Assembly (NCBI GenBank): GCA_964393615.1
Contig: CAYMUR010000002.1
Location: forward strand, 62,001 to 126,000
Length of the DNA: 64,000 nt
Source of the DNA: CAYMUR01 sp964393615
GTDB taxonomy: Bacteria; Planctomycetota; Planctomycetia; Pirellulales; Pirellulaceae
Direction: 5' to 3'
The notes beneath the pieces were generated by a model that had not been told where the DNA came from, made no database searches, and was given only the letters and a program-made list of their open reading frames with translations. Below, piece by piece: positions 1-8,042 of this stretch. Within the stretch, counting starts at the first letter, position 1. Each line of letters starts with the position of its first letter. A program made the position numbers and the translations under genes.

Positions 1-2
1 CG

Positions 3-71
3 ACTACTGATTTGCTACAACGAATTCAACAGTCGACGGGGACACCACTGCAAACAACGAAGGCGGCTTAA
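3..71 (+). CDS. Possible C-terminal end of a gene cut by the window start
   Basis: Frame 3 is open from the first base and ends at TAA 69-71, giving TTDLLQRIQQSTGTPLQTTKAA in two parts (TTDLLQRIQQ, STGTPLQTTKAA). The composition looks like a natural protein tail, but only 22 codons are visible, so this could be chance. No function can be assigned. Confidence 0.3.
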   Translation, partial: TTDLLQRIQQSTGTPLQTTKAA

Positions 72-323
72 GGTCAGGCGGGGTGGAAAGCTCCTACTTG
101 GGCGCGCGGCAAGTCGCAAGAGTACTTATAGTATCAGTAGGGCAGAGGATCCCCCCCATTCCGATTGGCAAATCGTAGTCTTGTGGTCGGGATCACGATT
201 AGCAGTATATCGGTAAAACAAATATTTTGTGGCGCGCAGCAGATGACAAAAAACAATGTTACAATACAATGTCTGCTAGAATCGATTATTTATCCCATGG
301 GCCACATTCTGAAAGTCATTTCA

Positions 324-527
324 ATGGAAACGTCACAAGGCACCAGTTCTCACGAAGATTCCACACAGCCGAAAAAATGGCAAGAAATGTTTGATGCCGA
401 AACAAGACAAGGGCTACTGGAAGCTGATCGAGACGCTTGGCGAACGGTCGTAGCATTGCTGATGATCATCGTCAGCATCGGCCTGTGTCTTGGTTTTTTA
501 GGAGCGGCCATGAGCGTTTGGCTGTAA
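324..527 (+). CDS. Small single-pass membrane protein, unknown function
   Basis: A 67-residue protein if the ATG at 324 is used; the open frame extends upstream to 165, but that part reads unlike a protein. The first ~40 residues are hydrophilic (METSQGTSSHEDSTQPKKW, then an acidic/basic helix-like stretch), followed by one C-terminal membrane segment, about residues 44-66, including VVALLMIIVSIGLCLGFLGA. This predicts a C-tail-anchored protein with the hydrophilic part in the cytoplasm. No clear Shine-Dalgarno sequence precedes 324. I do not recognise the family. It stands alone, about 680 bp upstream of nrdJ and on the same strand. Confidence 0.5.
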   Translation: METSQGTSSHEDSTQPKKWQEMFDAETRQGLLEADRDAWRTVVALLMIIVSIGLCLGFLGAAMSVWL

Positions 528-1003
528 AAAAACTAAATTTGGTGTTGAGATGCTACCGTGTGGTATTTGTAAATCATTAATTTAAAACGATTTAGATGCC
601 ATTTGTTAGTATCGTGTGCTCGGGCCAACGACAGTCGCTTCGCCTTTTCATGGCCTTTCGGTCCCGCAAAACATAGAGCTTTCGCGCGTGGATCGCATAA
701 CCGCAAAGATGTTTGACGCCCTAGGGTGAAAACGTTTTCGAAAGAGTTGTCCTTCCGAGGGTAGTTTTTGTAAATTTGTAACTACCTGTCGCATCGCTTG
801 TTAAGGCATTTTAACAGATAGTTTAAGACTTCTTAACAGACTATTTCTCGCTGTAACGTGTTGAAATGGAAAGCCAGCATTGCTATGCTAGCCGCCGCAG
901 TGATACAGACAGAATTTTTCTAAACTATTGTGATTTAACCACTTAAAAAAAAATAAAAAAGCGTCATTGACGCACGTTCAGATATCATTAAACTCTGGCC
1001 TTT
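528..1003. other. Intergenic, no gene seen
   Basis: AT-rich spacer between the small membrane protein and the nrdJ control region, with an A-rich tract near 944-960. Frames here give only short or unnatural translations. I see no RNA gene and no cobalamin riboswitch signature. Confidence 0.5.
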
Positions 1004-1050
1004 ATCCCAAATGTTGTGGTCCTGTGAGACGATGATACAATATATTGGGT
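1004..1050 (+). promoter_or_regulatory. Pair of NrdR-like boxes upstream of nrdJ
   Basis: Box 2 at 1035-1050 reads atacaatatattgggt and matches the known NrdR consensus acaCwAtATaTwGtgt at 14 of 16 positions. A weaker site, atcccaaatgttgtgg at 1004-1019, matches about 10 of 16. The starts are 31 bp apart (15-bp spacer), the arrangement typical of tandem NrdR boxes. They lie ~155 bp before the nrdJ start. NrdR is the ATP/dATP-sensing repressor of ribonucleotide reductase genes. That it acts here is inference. Confidence 0.6.
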
Positions 1051-1066
1051 ATTTTCTGGTAACAGT

Positions 1067-1080
1067 CCCTCTTGAGAGGG
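1067..1080. repeat. Short inverted repeat in the nrdJ leader
   Basis: ccctcttgagaggg has 6-bp complementary arms around a TG centre, between the NrdR-like boxes and the nrdJ start. It could be an operator or a minor leader hairpin; there is no T-run after it, so it is not an obvious terminator. Confidence 0.3.
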
Positions 1081-1205
1081 TATTCAGTGTTTGGCTGGGG
1101 AAACTCGAAAAAAAATTATATTTCTCCCTAGACATGTTTGTCAGTATAGACATACGTACACACACCAAAAGGATTTGATTTCTCGAATCAGAAGGAGCTG
1201 AAAAC

Positions 1206-4205
1206 ATGGCTACCGTCGACGTGGAGNNNNNNNNNNAATCACGGGAGTCAGGCCAGTCTCCGGGTCCGCGAGCGAACTCGGTTGGATTGCGTGTCAATCC
1301 AACTTTTTGTCCCGTCGACGTCTCTGATCCATTTGATACTGTCTCTTGGGAGGTGCGCAGTGCCGGTATCAAGGATGAATCAGGAGACGTATTGTTTGAG
1401 CAAGAAGATTGCGAAGTTCCCAGTTCTTGGAGCCAGTTGGCTACGAATGTAGTTGTCAGCAAATATTTCTATGGTGAAAACGGTACCTCGGAAAGAGAGT
1501 CGAGCGTACGGCAGTTGATTCATCGTGTGTCACGGACGATTTCTGACTGGGGCATAGAGGACGGGTATTTTGCCAGTGCTGAAGATGGGGAGCGGTTTTA
1601 CCGCGAATTGTCTTGGCTGTGCTTGCATCAGCATGGAGCCTTTAACTCCCCCGTTTGGTTCAATGTTGGATTGTATCATCAGTACGGTGTCGAAGGTGGT
1701 AAATGCAATTGGCATTGGGACAAGACAGCGCAAACGGTTTTCCAGCCAGAGAATCCTTACGAATTTCCACAGGCTTCCGCCTGCTTCATTCAGAGCGTCG
1801 CTGACAACATGGAAGACATCATGCAACTGGCGACGAGTGAAGCGATGCTGTTTAAGTTTGGTTCAGGGACAGGGACCGATCTTTCGACGATTCGATCTTA
1901 TCGAGAAAAACTTTCGGGTGGTGGGCGACCGTCAGGACCGTTGTCGTTCATGCGGGTCTATGATCAAATCGCAGCCGTAGTCAAATCGGGAGGGAAAACA
2001 CGTCGAGCAGCCAAGATGCAATCCCTGAAAGTTTGGCATCCTGATATTTTGGAATTTATTGAATGCAAATGGAAAGAAGAACAGAAAGCACACACGCTGA
2101 TCGCCAGTGGGAAATACGATGCAAATTTCAATGGAGAAGCGTACAGTTCGATTCTGTTTCAGAATGCTAATCTTTCTGTCCGCGTGACCGATGACTACAT
2201 GCAGGCAGTGGAGCAGGATGCACCTTGGACCACGCATTGGTTAACGAAGCCAGACCAACTAGGTCCTGCTTATCCGGCCCGTGAGTTGCTCGAACGCATG
2301 GCAGAATGTGCTTGGCATTGTGGTGACCCAGGAGTACAGTACGACTCCACAATTAACCGGTGGCACACGTGTCCTAACTCGGGTCGAATCAATGCCAGTA
2401 ATCCGTGTAGTGAATATATGTTTCTTGATAACACGGCCTGTAATTTGGCGAGCATCAATCTAATGAAATTCCGGCGGGACGATGGGACATTCGACGTAGA
2501 ACGTTTCCGTACCGCTTGCCGAATATTTTTTGTCGCCCAGGAGATTTTGGTGGATCATGCGAGCTATCCCACCGATGAAATCGCTGAAAATAGCCATAAT
2601 TTCCGTCCTTTGGGTCTGGGCTATTCAAATCTCGGCAGTCTTCTCATGTCCAGCGGCGTCTCTTACGATTCAGACGAATCGCGGGGTATATGTGGCGCAT
2701 TGACGGCATTGTTACACGGCGAAGCAAATCGAACGAGTGCTGAATTGTCTGCTGCAGTTGGGCCGTTTGCAGGCTACGACGGTAATCGTGATCCTATGCT
2801 AAACGTGATGCAGATGCACCGTGATGCTGTTGAGCATATTAACGGCTCTTGTCCTGATTATTTGAAGAATGCCGCGCGGCGATTGTGGGATGACGTGTTG
2901 CATCAAGGGCGCAAATATGGATACCGCAATGCCCAGGCGACTGTGTTAGCTCCAACTGGCACCATCAGTTTCATGATGGACTGTGATACCACAGGCATCG
3001 AACCCGATATTGCTTTGGTCAAATACAAGCAGTTAGCGGGTGGTGGCATGTTAAAGATCGTTAACCAGACAGTGCCATTAGCGCTCAAAACGCTTGGTTA
3101 CGATCAGCCGCAAATTGAGTCAGTGACGGCCTATATTGATCAGCATGATACAATTGAAGGTGCGCCGGAAATGACGGAACAACATATTGGCATATTTGAT
3201 TGTGCCTTTAAACCAGCCACTGGTGAAAGAAGTATCGATTGGCGCGCTCATGTAAAGATGATGGCTGCTGCTCAACCGTTTTTGTCTGGGGCGATTTCAA
3301 AAACAGTTAACATGCCTGCCGAAACGACGCCTGGTGATATTGCCGATGCGTATCGTTGGGGGTGGAAATTGGATCTCAAGGCATTGGCCATCTACCGAGA
3401 TGGCTCCAAGCAGAGTCAGCCCTTGTCGACGACTACGGAAGGGGAAAAGCAGGCAAAACAGCGTGATGCAAAAATGTCGCGCCTGCGTCGGGAACGTCTG
3501 GAAGATACCCGACAGTCGATGACACATAAATTTAACGTAGCCGGTCACGAAGGTTACATTACGGTCGGGCTGTATCCTGATGGTCGTCCAGGTGAGTTGT
3601 TCATCACGATGGCCAAAGAAGGTAGCACGGTCGGAGGATTGATGGACTGTTTTGGCACTGCCATTTCTATGAGTCTACAGTATGGTGTTCCGCTCGAAGT
3701 TTTAGTCAATAAATTCTCCCACACTCGGTTCGAACCGATGGGCCATACTGGCAATCCGGATATTCGTATTGCCAAGAGTGTAGTGGACTATATTTTTCGT
3801 TGGCTGGGAAATACCTATATTCCCGGGTACCTCCAAGCACAGCAAGGTACGTTGCCGATGGAAAATGAAAAGGGACATACTCGTAGTGAGAAGTCGGAAT
3901 CGGCTAAAGAACAGCCAGAGGCTCCAAGTAACGGCCATGCCAAGAATGGGCATACTAAGAAAGGTGCTTCAAGCGAATCCCAGGTAGCAGCGGTAGGATT
4001 GGATATGCCGATCGTGGATGCTGACCAGCTTGAGAAAGCAGGGGCAGCTATCTTAACCCAAGAACCGGCTTCCATGTTACACAGTAATCAATTTGCTCGG
4101 TTTCAGAGTGATGCTCCGAGCTGTGATAATTGCGGCGCAATTACCGTCCGCAATGGTAACTGTTATTTGTGTCACAATTGCGGAAACAGTATGGGCTGTT
4201 CCTAA
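1206..4205 (+). CDS. nrdJ: Adenosylcobalamin-dependent (class II) ribonucleotide reductase
   Basis: Converts ribonucleotides to deoxyribonucleotides using coenzyme B12, independently of oxygen. About 999 residues, with four codons hidden by a 10-N gap at 1227-1236. Visible signatures: the thiyl/active-site block NPCSEYMFLDNTACNLAS near residue 400, ACFIQSVADNMEDI near 200, the glycine-rich FKFGSGTGTDLS, and PTGTISFMMDCDTTGIEPD near 583. The C-terminal ~100 residues hold a Gly/Lys-rich linker and a zinc-ribbon-like tail (CDNCG, CYLCHNCG, ending GCS) that would carry the cysteines re-reducing the active site. AGGAG at 1193-1197 supports the start at 1206. Length and tail fit the large NrdJ form. 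Single gene; likely repressed by NrdR through the upstream boxes. Confidence 0.95.
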   Translation: MATVDVEXXXXSRESGQSPGPRANSVGLRVNPTFCPVDVSDPFDTVSWEVRSAGIKDESGDVLFEQEDCEVPSSWSQLATNVVVSKYFYGENGTSERESSVRQLIHRVSRTISDWGIEDGYFASAEDGERFYRELSWLCLHQHGAFNSPVWFNVGLYHQYGVEGGKCNWHWDKTAQTVFQPENPYEFPQASACFIQSVADNMEDIMQLATSEAMLFKFGSGTGTDLSTIRSYREKLSGGGRPSGPLSFMRVYDQIAAVVKSGGKTRRAAKMQSLKVWHPDILEFIECKWKEEQKAHTLIASGKYDANFNGEAYSSILFQNANLSVRVTDDYMQAVEQDAPWTTHWLTKPDQLGPAYPARELLERMAECAWHCGDPGVQYDSTINRWHTCPNSGRINASNPCSEYMFLDNTACNLASINLMKFRRDDGTFDVERFRTACRIFFVAQEILVDHASYPTDEIAENSHNFRPLGLGYSNLGSLLMSSGVSYDSDESRGICGALTALLHGEANRTSAELSAAVGPFAGYDGNRDPMLNVMQMHRDAVEHINGSCPDYLKNAARRLWDDVLHQGRKYGYRNAQATVLAPTGTISFMMDCDTTGIEPDIALVKYKQLAGGGMLKIVNQTVPLALKTLGYDQPQIESVTAYIDQHDTIEGAPEMTEQHIGIFDCAFKPATGERSIDWRAHVKMMAAAQPFLSGAISKTVNMPAETTPGDIADAYRWGWKLDLKALAIYRDGSKQSQPLSTTTEGEKQAKQRDAKMSRLRRERLEDTRQSMTHKFNVAGHEGYITVGLYPDGRPGELFITMAKEGSTVGGLMDCFGTAISMSLQYGVPLEVLVNKFSHTRFEPMGHTGNPDIRIAKSVVDYIFRWLGNTYIPGYLQAQQGTLPMENEKGHTRSEKSESAKEQPEAPSNGHAKNGHTKKGASSESQVAAVGLDMPIVDADQLEKAGAAILTQEPASMLHSNQFARFQSDAPSCDNCGAITVRNGNCYLCHNCGNSMGCS
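1227..1236. other. Assembly gap (10 N)
   Basis: Ten Ns lie inside the nrdJ N-terminus. The frame is kept only if the true gap length is congruent with 10 modulo 3, so the first ~10 residues of nrdJ are unresolved. Confidence 0.99.
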
Positions 4206-4446
4206 TAGAGTGTGGGTTAGCGAGGAACCGGACGTCTCGGCCAGTCGACGTTGGTTGTGTTGATCGCCGATTTAAGATGCTTGGTGATGCTGGTTTTGGT
4301 TGTTCTGAGCTGATGGTCTTGTTTGACACTTGTGTCAGTACTATTGATGTGGACTCTTTTGGTTCCGTGTCCAAATGGGTGGTCCGGCAGCGTAACGGCA
4401 ATCGGTGTGCTGCCAATCGGTGATACCGTCTTTGAGTGCTGCTACC

Positions 4447-4848
4447 ATGAACGACTTGGGTTGTGTAGAACAATTTTTAGCTGGTTTTCCGTATGCGGTG
4501 GTAGGGGCATCGCGTAATCGGTTGAAGTACGGCAACAAAGTTTTGCGGGCCTACCTCCAGGCTGGCCGTATTGTATATCCCGTGAATCCTGCGATTGACA
4601 AGGTGGAAAGTATAACGGCCTACCCGGATCTGGTGAGGTTGCCAGAACCAGTACACGCTGTTTCTGTTGTGACGCCACCGCCAGTCACCGAGGAAGTGGT
4701 TCAACAGGCCGGTGAGCTTGGTATTCGCAATATTTGGTTGCAACCCGGCAGTGAAAACCAAGAGGCTGTCGCGAAGGCTGTTGATTTTGACATGAATGTG
4801 ATCTTCGGAGGACCGTGCGTGTTGGTAGCACTTGGATACCGAGAATGA
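4447..4848 (+). CDS. CoA-binding domain protein (YccU-like)
   Basis: A 133-residue protein from the ATG at 4447; the frame opens upstream at 4405 but that segment does not look native. It has a Rossmann-type CoA-binding fold: FAVVGAS-type turn (here YAVVGASRNRLKYGNKVLR), then VYPVNP, then a VDAVSV-like strand (VHAVSVVTPPPVTEEVV), and a C-terminal FGGPCVLVALG. The length matches the stand-alone YccU family, whose members bind CoA but have no well-established reaction. It follows nrdJ by ~240 bp of empty sequence, so it is probably transcribed separately. Confidence 0.8.
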   Translation: MNDLGCVEQFLAGFPYAVVGASRNRLKYGNKVLRAYLQAGRIVYPVNPAIDKVESITAYPDLVRLPEPVHAVSVVTPPPVTEEVVQQAGELGIRNIWLQPGSENQEAVAKAVDFDMNVIFGGPCVLVALGYRE

Positions 4849-4984
4849 TTGCCAGAAATTAAGAATGGAAGTATTTTACATGTTGTATATTTGTGTAAAC
4901 TGAAAAAAGTAAAAACAAATTGGAGAGCTGGGATTAAATATCGCGATTTGACTAGCCTTCATAGCTCTATCGACGAGAAAATGA

Positions 4985-5470
4985 ATGACTGATTCTATCC
5001 TTTTAACAATCAACGGCGATGTCGAAAATCCGTTGCAGATGACCTTTTCGGACTTTAGGAATCTAGATGCTGATTTTCAAATTGAGGATGTAAGTCAGAT
5101 TGACCCGAAACGAGAGGGACAGGCGGTGACGCTTGAGGGGTTGCTTGGAAAGATTAAGTCAAAGGCGAATGTGAAGTATTTAGGGCTACACAGTTCGACC
5201 GACGATTTCCATGCGAGTATACCCCTGGAGCCCGTGCGGGAACGGGGCTTGTTTATTTATGCTGTCGATGGTCAGCCATTGGACGTTCGACAAGGTGGTC
5301 CGATCCGGTTTTACATTCCGGACTTCGCTGCCTGTCATGCGGCTGAAATCGACGAATGTGCCAACGTCAAGTTTGTCGACCATGTCGAATTGACGAAGGA
5401 AAAAGGGTTTGATAATCGACCACAAGATGATGACGAGCACGAAGCATTACACCGGGACGCATCAGAGTGA
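4985..5470 (+). CDS. Small oxidoreductase molybdopterin-binding domain protein
   Basis: 161 residues with the sulfite-oxidase-type fold: INGDVENPLQMTFSDF at the N-terminus is the usual opening, RGLFIYAVDGQPLDVRQGGPIR the middle, and ANVKFVDHVELTK the closing strand. Sulfite oxidases ligate molybdenum with a cysteine in a TLxCxGN-type stretch; the equivalent stretch here reads GLHSSTDDFH with no cysteine. The only cysteines are in the AACHAAEIDEC region. It may therefore use the fold without the catalytic metal site, or be a shortened family member. Its 3' end overlaps the opposite-strand small ORF by 9 bp. Cytoplasmic: no signal peptide is visible. Confidence 0.7.
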   Translation: MTDSILLTINGDVENPLQMTFSDFRNLDADFQIEDVSQIDPKREGQAVTLEGLLGKIKSKANVKYLGLHSSTDDFHASIPLEPVRERGLFIYAVDGQPLDVRQGGPIRFYIPDFAACHAAEIDECANVKFVDHVELTKEKGFDNRPQDDDEHEALHRDASE

Positions 5471-5707
5471 GGGTGCCAAGGCTGCCAGTTGTTTTTTTCT
5501 AACCATCAATTCAGGATTGTTCCTTCCAATAGTCACGACACAGTTTGACGAGTCGATAAGAACAGTCCATCGATGATTCCATCGGTCGATCTCAATCGAA
5601 TACCCAATTGCCTTAAAAAAACTGAAATAGTTACCTGCCTGCAATTTCGAGATATTGCATGGTGGCTTCAACTGGGGGGATTCTCCTGTTATTTTCTCAC
5701 TCGACAC
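5462..5707 (-). CDS. Small ORF overlapping the 3' end of the antiporter gene
   Basis: 81 residues from a GTG at 5707 that overlaps the last 11 bp of the NhaC-type gene, an arrangement suggesting translational coupling. The sequence (for example YFSFFKAIGYSIEIDRWNH, NNPELMVRKKQLAALAPSL) is soluble, mixed alpha/beta in look and natural in composition. I do not recognise a family. It ends 9 bp inside the convergent molybdopterin-domain gene. The overlap and composition argue for a real gene, but without homologues this stays tentative. Confidence 0.45.
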   Translation of the reverse strand: MSSEKITGESPQLKPPCNISKLQAGNYFSFFKAIGYSIEIDRWNHRWTVLIDSSNCVVTIGRNNPELMVRKKQLAALAPSL

Positions 5708-7370
5708 GTCTGCCGACCCACATGATGATAGCTACGATGCCAACGATTTGACAAGGCAATAATAGATAAATCGAAACACCCCATCCTAGCGGTAAAGTTC
5801 CCAAGAAAACTGCCAACATTCCAACGGTGAGGGCGTACGGAAGTTGTGTGATAACATGAGCCATGTGATCACAACCACTCGATTGAGAGGAAAGAATCGT
5901 TGTGTCAGAAATCGGCGAACAGTGATCCCCAAAAATCGCACCAGCCAAAACGCTTCCAATCGATCCTAACATGATTGGATGATGGACATCGAAGATCGTG
6001 CTCTCGGTACTGAGTAAAGTATGGACCAGTGGAATCACTATCGGTAGCAAAATGGCCATAGTGCCAAAACTAGTTCCGGTAGCGAAAGACAACAAGGCAG
6101 CGAGCAGAAAGACAGCCGTTGGAAGGAGCTTGACTGTCACCGTCTCACCATTTGAGCCAGTCTCGCTGCCAGGTAGCTCGTCCTGACTTGTGATGATCTG
6201 AGTTAGATAATCTGCAGTGTAGAGACGGTAAGCTTTATATTCGTAAGCGTTTGTTGACGGCGTACCGTCAATACTGGTATTACCTGTCATGCGCGATAGT
6301 GCTGTCGCACACCATAAGATGACTAATGCAGGAACCATTACTTGGGCACCTTTGACAGCCGCATCCCAAACTTGAGCATTTGTTAGCAAGTGTTGTACAC
6401 GTGACAACAGTGCCGCTAACCCCAAGCCGGCCAGCGCACCGTATTGCAGTGACAAACTGGTCTGAGCGGCGCCAAAGATCTCTTTGATGCCATGTGACGG
6501 ACTTAATGTTGGAGAACCGAGTGCTTGCTGGCCGGTTGCATAAAACAACCCCAAAACAACAACGATCGTGGTGGCAATCGGTAACACAGCGTTGTACCAG
6601 CGGGCGGAATTTGGCGTAGACACGTTGTTGCTAACGTGATCGGAGATTTTACAACGGTCCATAGAATGGGAACACTGTCTAAGTTTTTCCGCTCGCCACA
6701 TGGGGCCAAAATCCCGACCGGTTAATGCCAGAACGGGTATAAACAAGAGGGCGGATAGTACATAGAAGCGATACGGGATACTACCAATGAATAGATCCAT
6801 CGCCTGAATATTGGTCTCAAGGGGAAGACACAGTAAGCCTTCCTGGATATAGTCAATTTCAATTGCTACCCAGGTGGACAACAGAGATAAGCCGGCTACT
6901 GGCGCGGCGGTTGAATCAATGAGATAGGCTAGTTTTTCTTTGGAAATCTTCCAGCGGTCACATAGTGGACGTAGCGTACCTCCCAGTAGAACCGTGTTGG
7001 CATAATCATCGAAGAAAATGATCAGTCCACTAAGCCATGCGATTAGTTGTCCCCTCCGTCGTGAATTGGCCAGGGGTGAAATGATTCGTACTAATCCCTG
7101 CATGCCACCATTTCGACAAACGATGCCAATCATCGCACCCATCGCCAGGGTAAACGCAAATACCCGTAGTTTATCAGGATCGACCAACGTAGGCCAAAGG
7201 TGGAATTCCAAGACATGGTATAAGGTGATACCAGGGTGGCCTGCTGTAGTGATGAATGCACCACAAACAACACCGACTGCAAGTGACAACACTGCTTTGC
7301 GTGTTGTGATTGCCAGTCCAATGGCCACCAGTGGAGGAATGAGACTTAGCCAACCATACGGATGCGACAT
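5697..7370 (-). CDS. NhaC-family Na+/H+ antiporter
   Basis: 557-residue inner-membrane protein with about ten or more hydrophobic segments. Two NhaC hallmarks are present: FFDDYANTVLLG (residues 119-130) and, near residue 490, GDHCSPISDTTILSS. It would exchange Na+ (or an organic substrate plus Na+) for protons across the cytoplasmic membrane. A hydrophilic insertion of ~45 residues near 365-410 (including AYEYKAYRLYTADYL and a Gly/Ser/Glu-rich part) breaks the transmembrane pattern and probably forms a loop. The start at 7370 gives a normal N-terminus (MSHPYGWLSLIPPLVAIG). NhaC relatives include amino-acid and malate/lactate exchangers, so the substrate is open. Confidence 0.88.
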   Translation of the reverse strand: MSHPYGWLSLIPPLVAIGLAITTRKAVLSLAVGVVCGAFITTAGHPGITLYHVLEFHLWPTLVDPDKLRVFAFTLAMGAMIGIVCRNGGMQGLVRIISPLANSRRRGQLIAWLSGLIIFFDDYANTVLLGGTLRPLCDRWKISKEKLAYLIDSTAAPVAGLSLLSTWVAIEIDYIQEGLLCLPLETNIQAMDLFIGSIPYRFYVLSALLFIPVLALTGRDFGPMWRAEKLRQCSHSMDRCKISDHVSNNVSTPNSARWYNAVLPIATTIVVVLGLFYATGQQALGSPTLSPSHGIKEIFGAAQTSLSLQYGALAGLGLAALLSRVQHLLTNAQVWDAAVKGAQVMVPALVILWCATALSRMTGNTSIDGTPSTNAYEYKAYRLYTADYLTQIITSQDELPGSETGSNGETVTVKLLPTAVFLLAALLSFATGTSFGTMAILLPIVIPLVHTLLSTESTIFDVHHPIMLGSIGSVLAGAIFGDHCSPISDTTILSSQSSGCDHMAHVITQLPYALTVGMLAVFLGTLPLGWGVSIYLLLPCQIVGIVAIIMWVGRRVE

Positions 7371-7624
7371 GGTAAATAGAACCTGGGTGAAACTGTAATC
7401 AAGGGCTTTGTTTCAAGTCAAAACACCGCTTTTGGTTAACGAAAGTGATACCTGCCCCAAGTGATGACATGGTGCCGATCGCTATACTCAAATCAGTAGC
7501 ATATCGTTTTGATTTGTTTTGCTGTCTAACCGAGTGGGAGCGGAAAGATGTAAAAGACTTACGCTTGTAGAAACTAAAGTGTCTTTATTTTTGGGACAGG
7601 CAGGCTTTCGTAGGCTGGAAGAGC

Positions 7625-8032
7625 TTACGAATCGCCGCAAAATACCATATTTAGTCGATGAATAAAAAGTGCCGAGCCGAGAGTCGCTGCCGCCATGGAT
7701 GCTAGTAGGACCGCCGCGCTGCTGATGTCTAATGCTTTTCCTATCTCTGAATTTGGTTTGGTATCGATAGCCTTGGCCAGTGCTTCCAGCGAGCTGTTGA
7801 ACATTTCAGCGACCAGCACGAAAGTGATGCAGAGGATCACTACGCCCCATTCTAGTAACGGTATTCGGAGTAGCCAGCTGGCGCAGATGACTGCCAGCGC
7901 CACGCTAAAGTGAACGTAAAAACTGGTTTGTCCTTGAACACCCAGGTAGGTGCCACGAATAGCGTCTCGAAACTTATCGGACCAGCCGCGACGTCTGAAC
8001 GGTCTGTTTGTTCCATTATTTAGTTCGGCCAT
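7625..8032 (-). CDS. dgkA: Diacylglycerol kinase / undecaprenol kinase
   Basis: 135 residues with an amphipathic N-terminal helix, three membrane segments and the family signature EMFNSSLEALAKAID (residues ~75-90), equivalent to the E-x-x-N-[ST]-x-x-E site that binds ATP and metal. It phosphorylates diacylglycerol or undecaprenol at the inner membrane, feeding lipid recycling or cell-wall carrier supply. It starts 10 bp after the end of the LptD-like gene on the same strand, so the two are probably co-transcribed, fitting a shared role in envelope biogenesis. Confidence 0.9.
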   Translation of the reverse strand: MAELNNGTNRPFRRRGWSDKFRDAIRGTYLGVQGQTSFYVHFSVALAVICASWLLRIPLLEWGVVILCITFVLVAEMFNSSLEALAKAIDTKPNSEIGKALDISSAAVLLASMAAATLGSALFIHRLNMVFCGDS

Positions 8033-8042
8033 GAGACGAAAT

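Noticed and set aside
528..1205. Cobalamin riboswitch upstream of nrdJ
   Set aside because: A B12 gene invites one, but I could not find the conserved B12-box sequence; only the NrdR-like boxes stand out.
935..1462. Minus-strand 175-codon frame across the nrdJ start
   Set aside because: It includes the N gap, runs against nrdJ and has unnatural composition.
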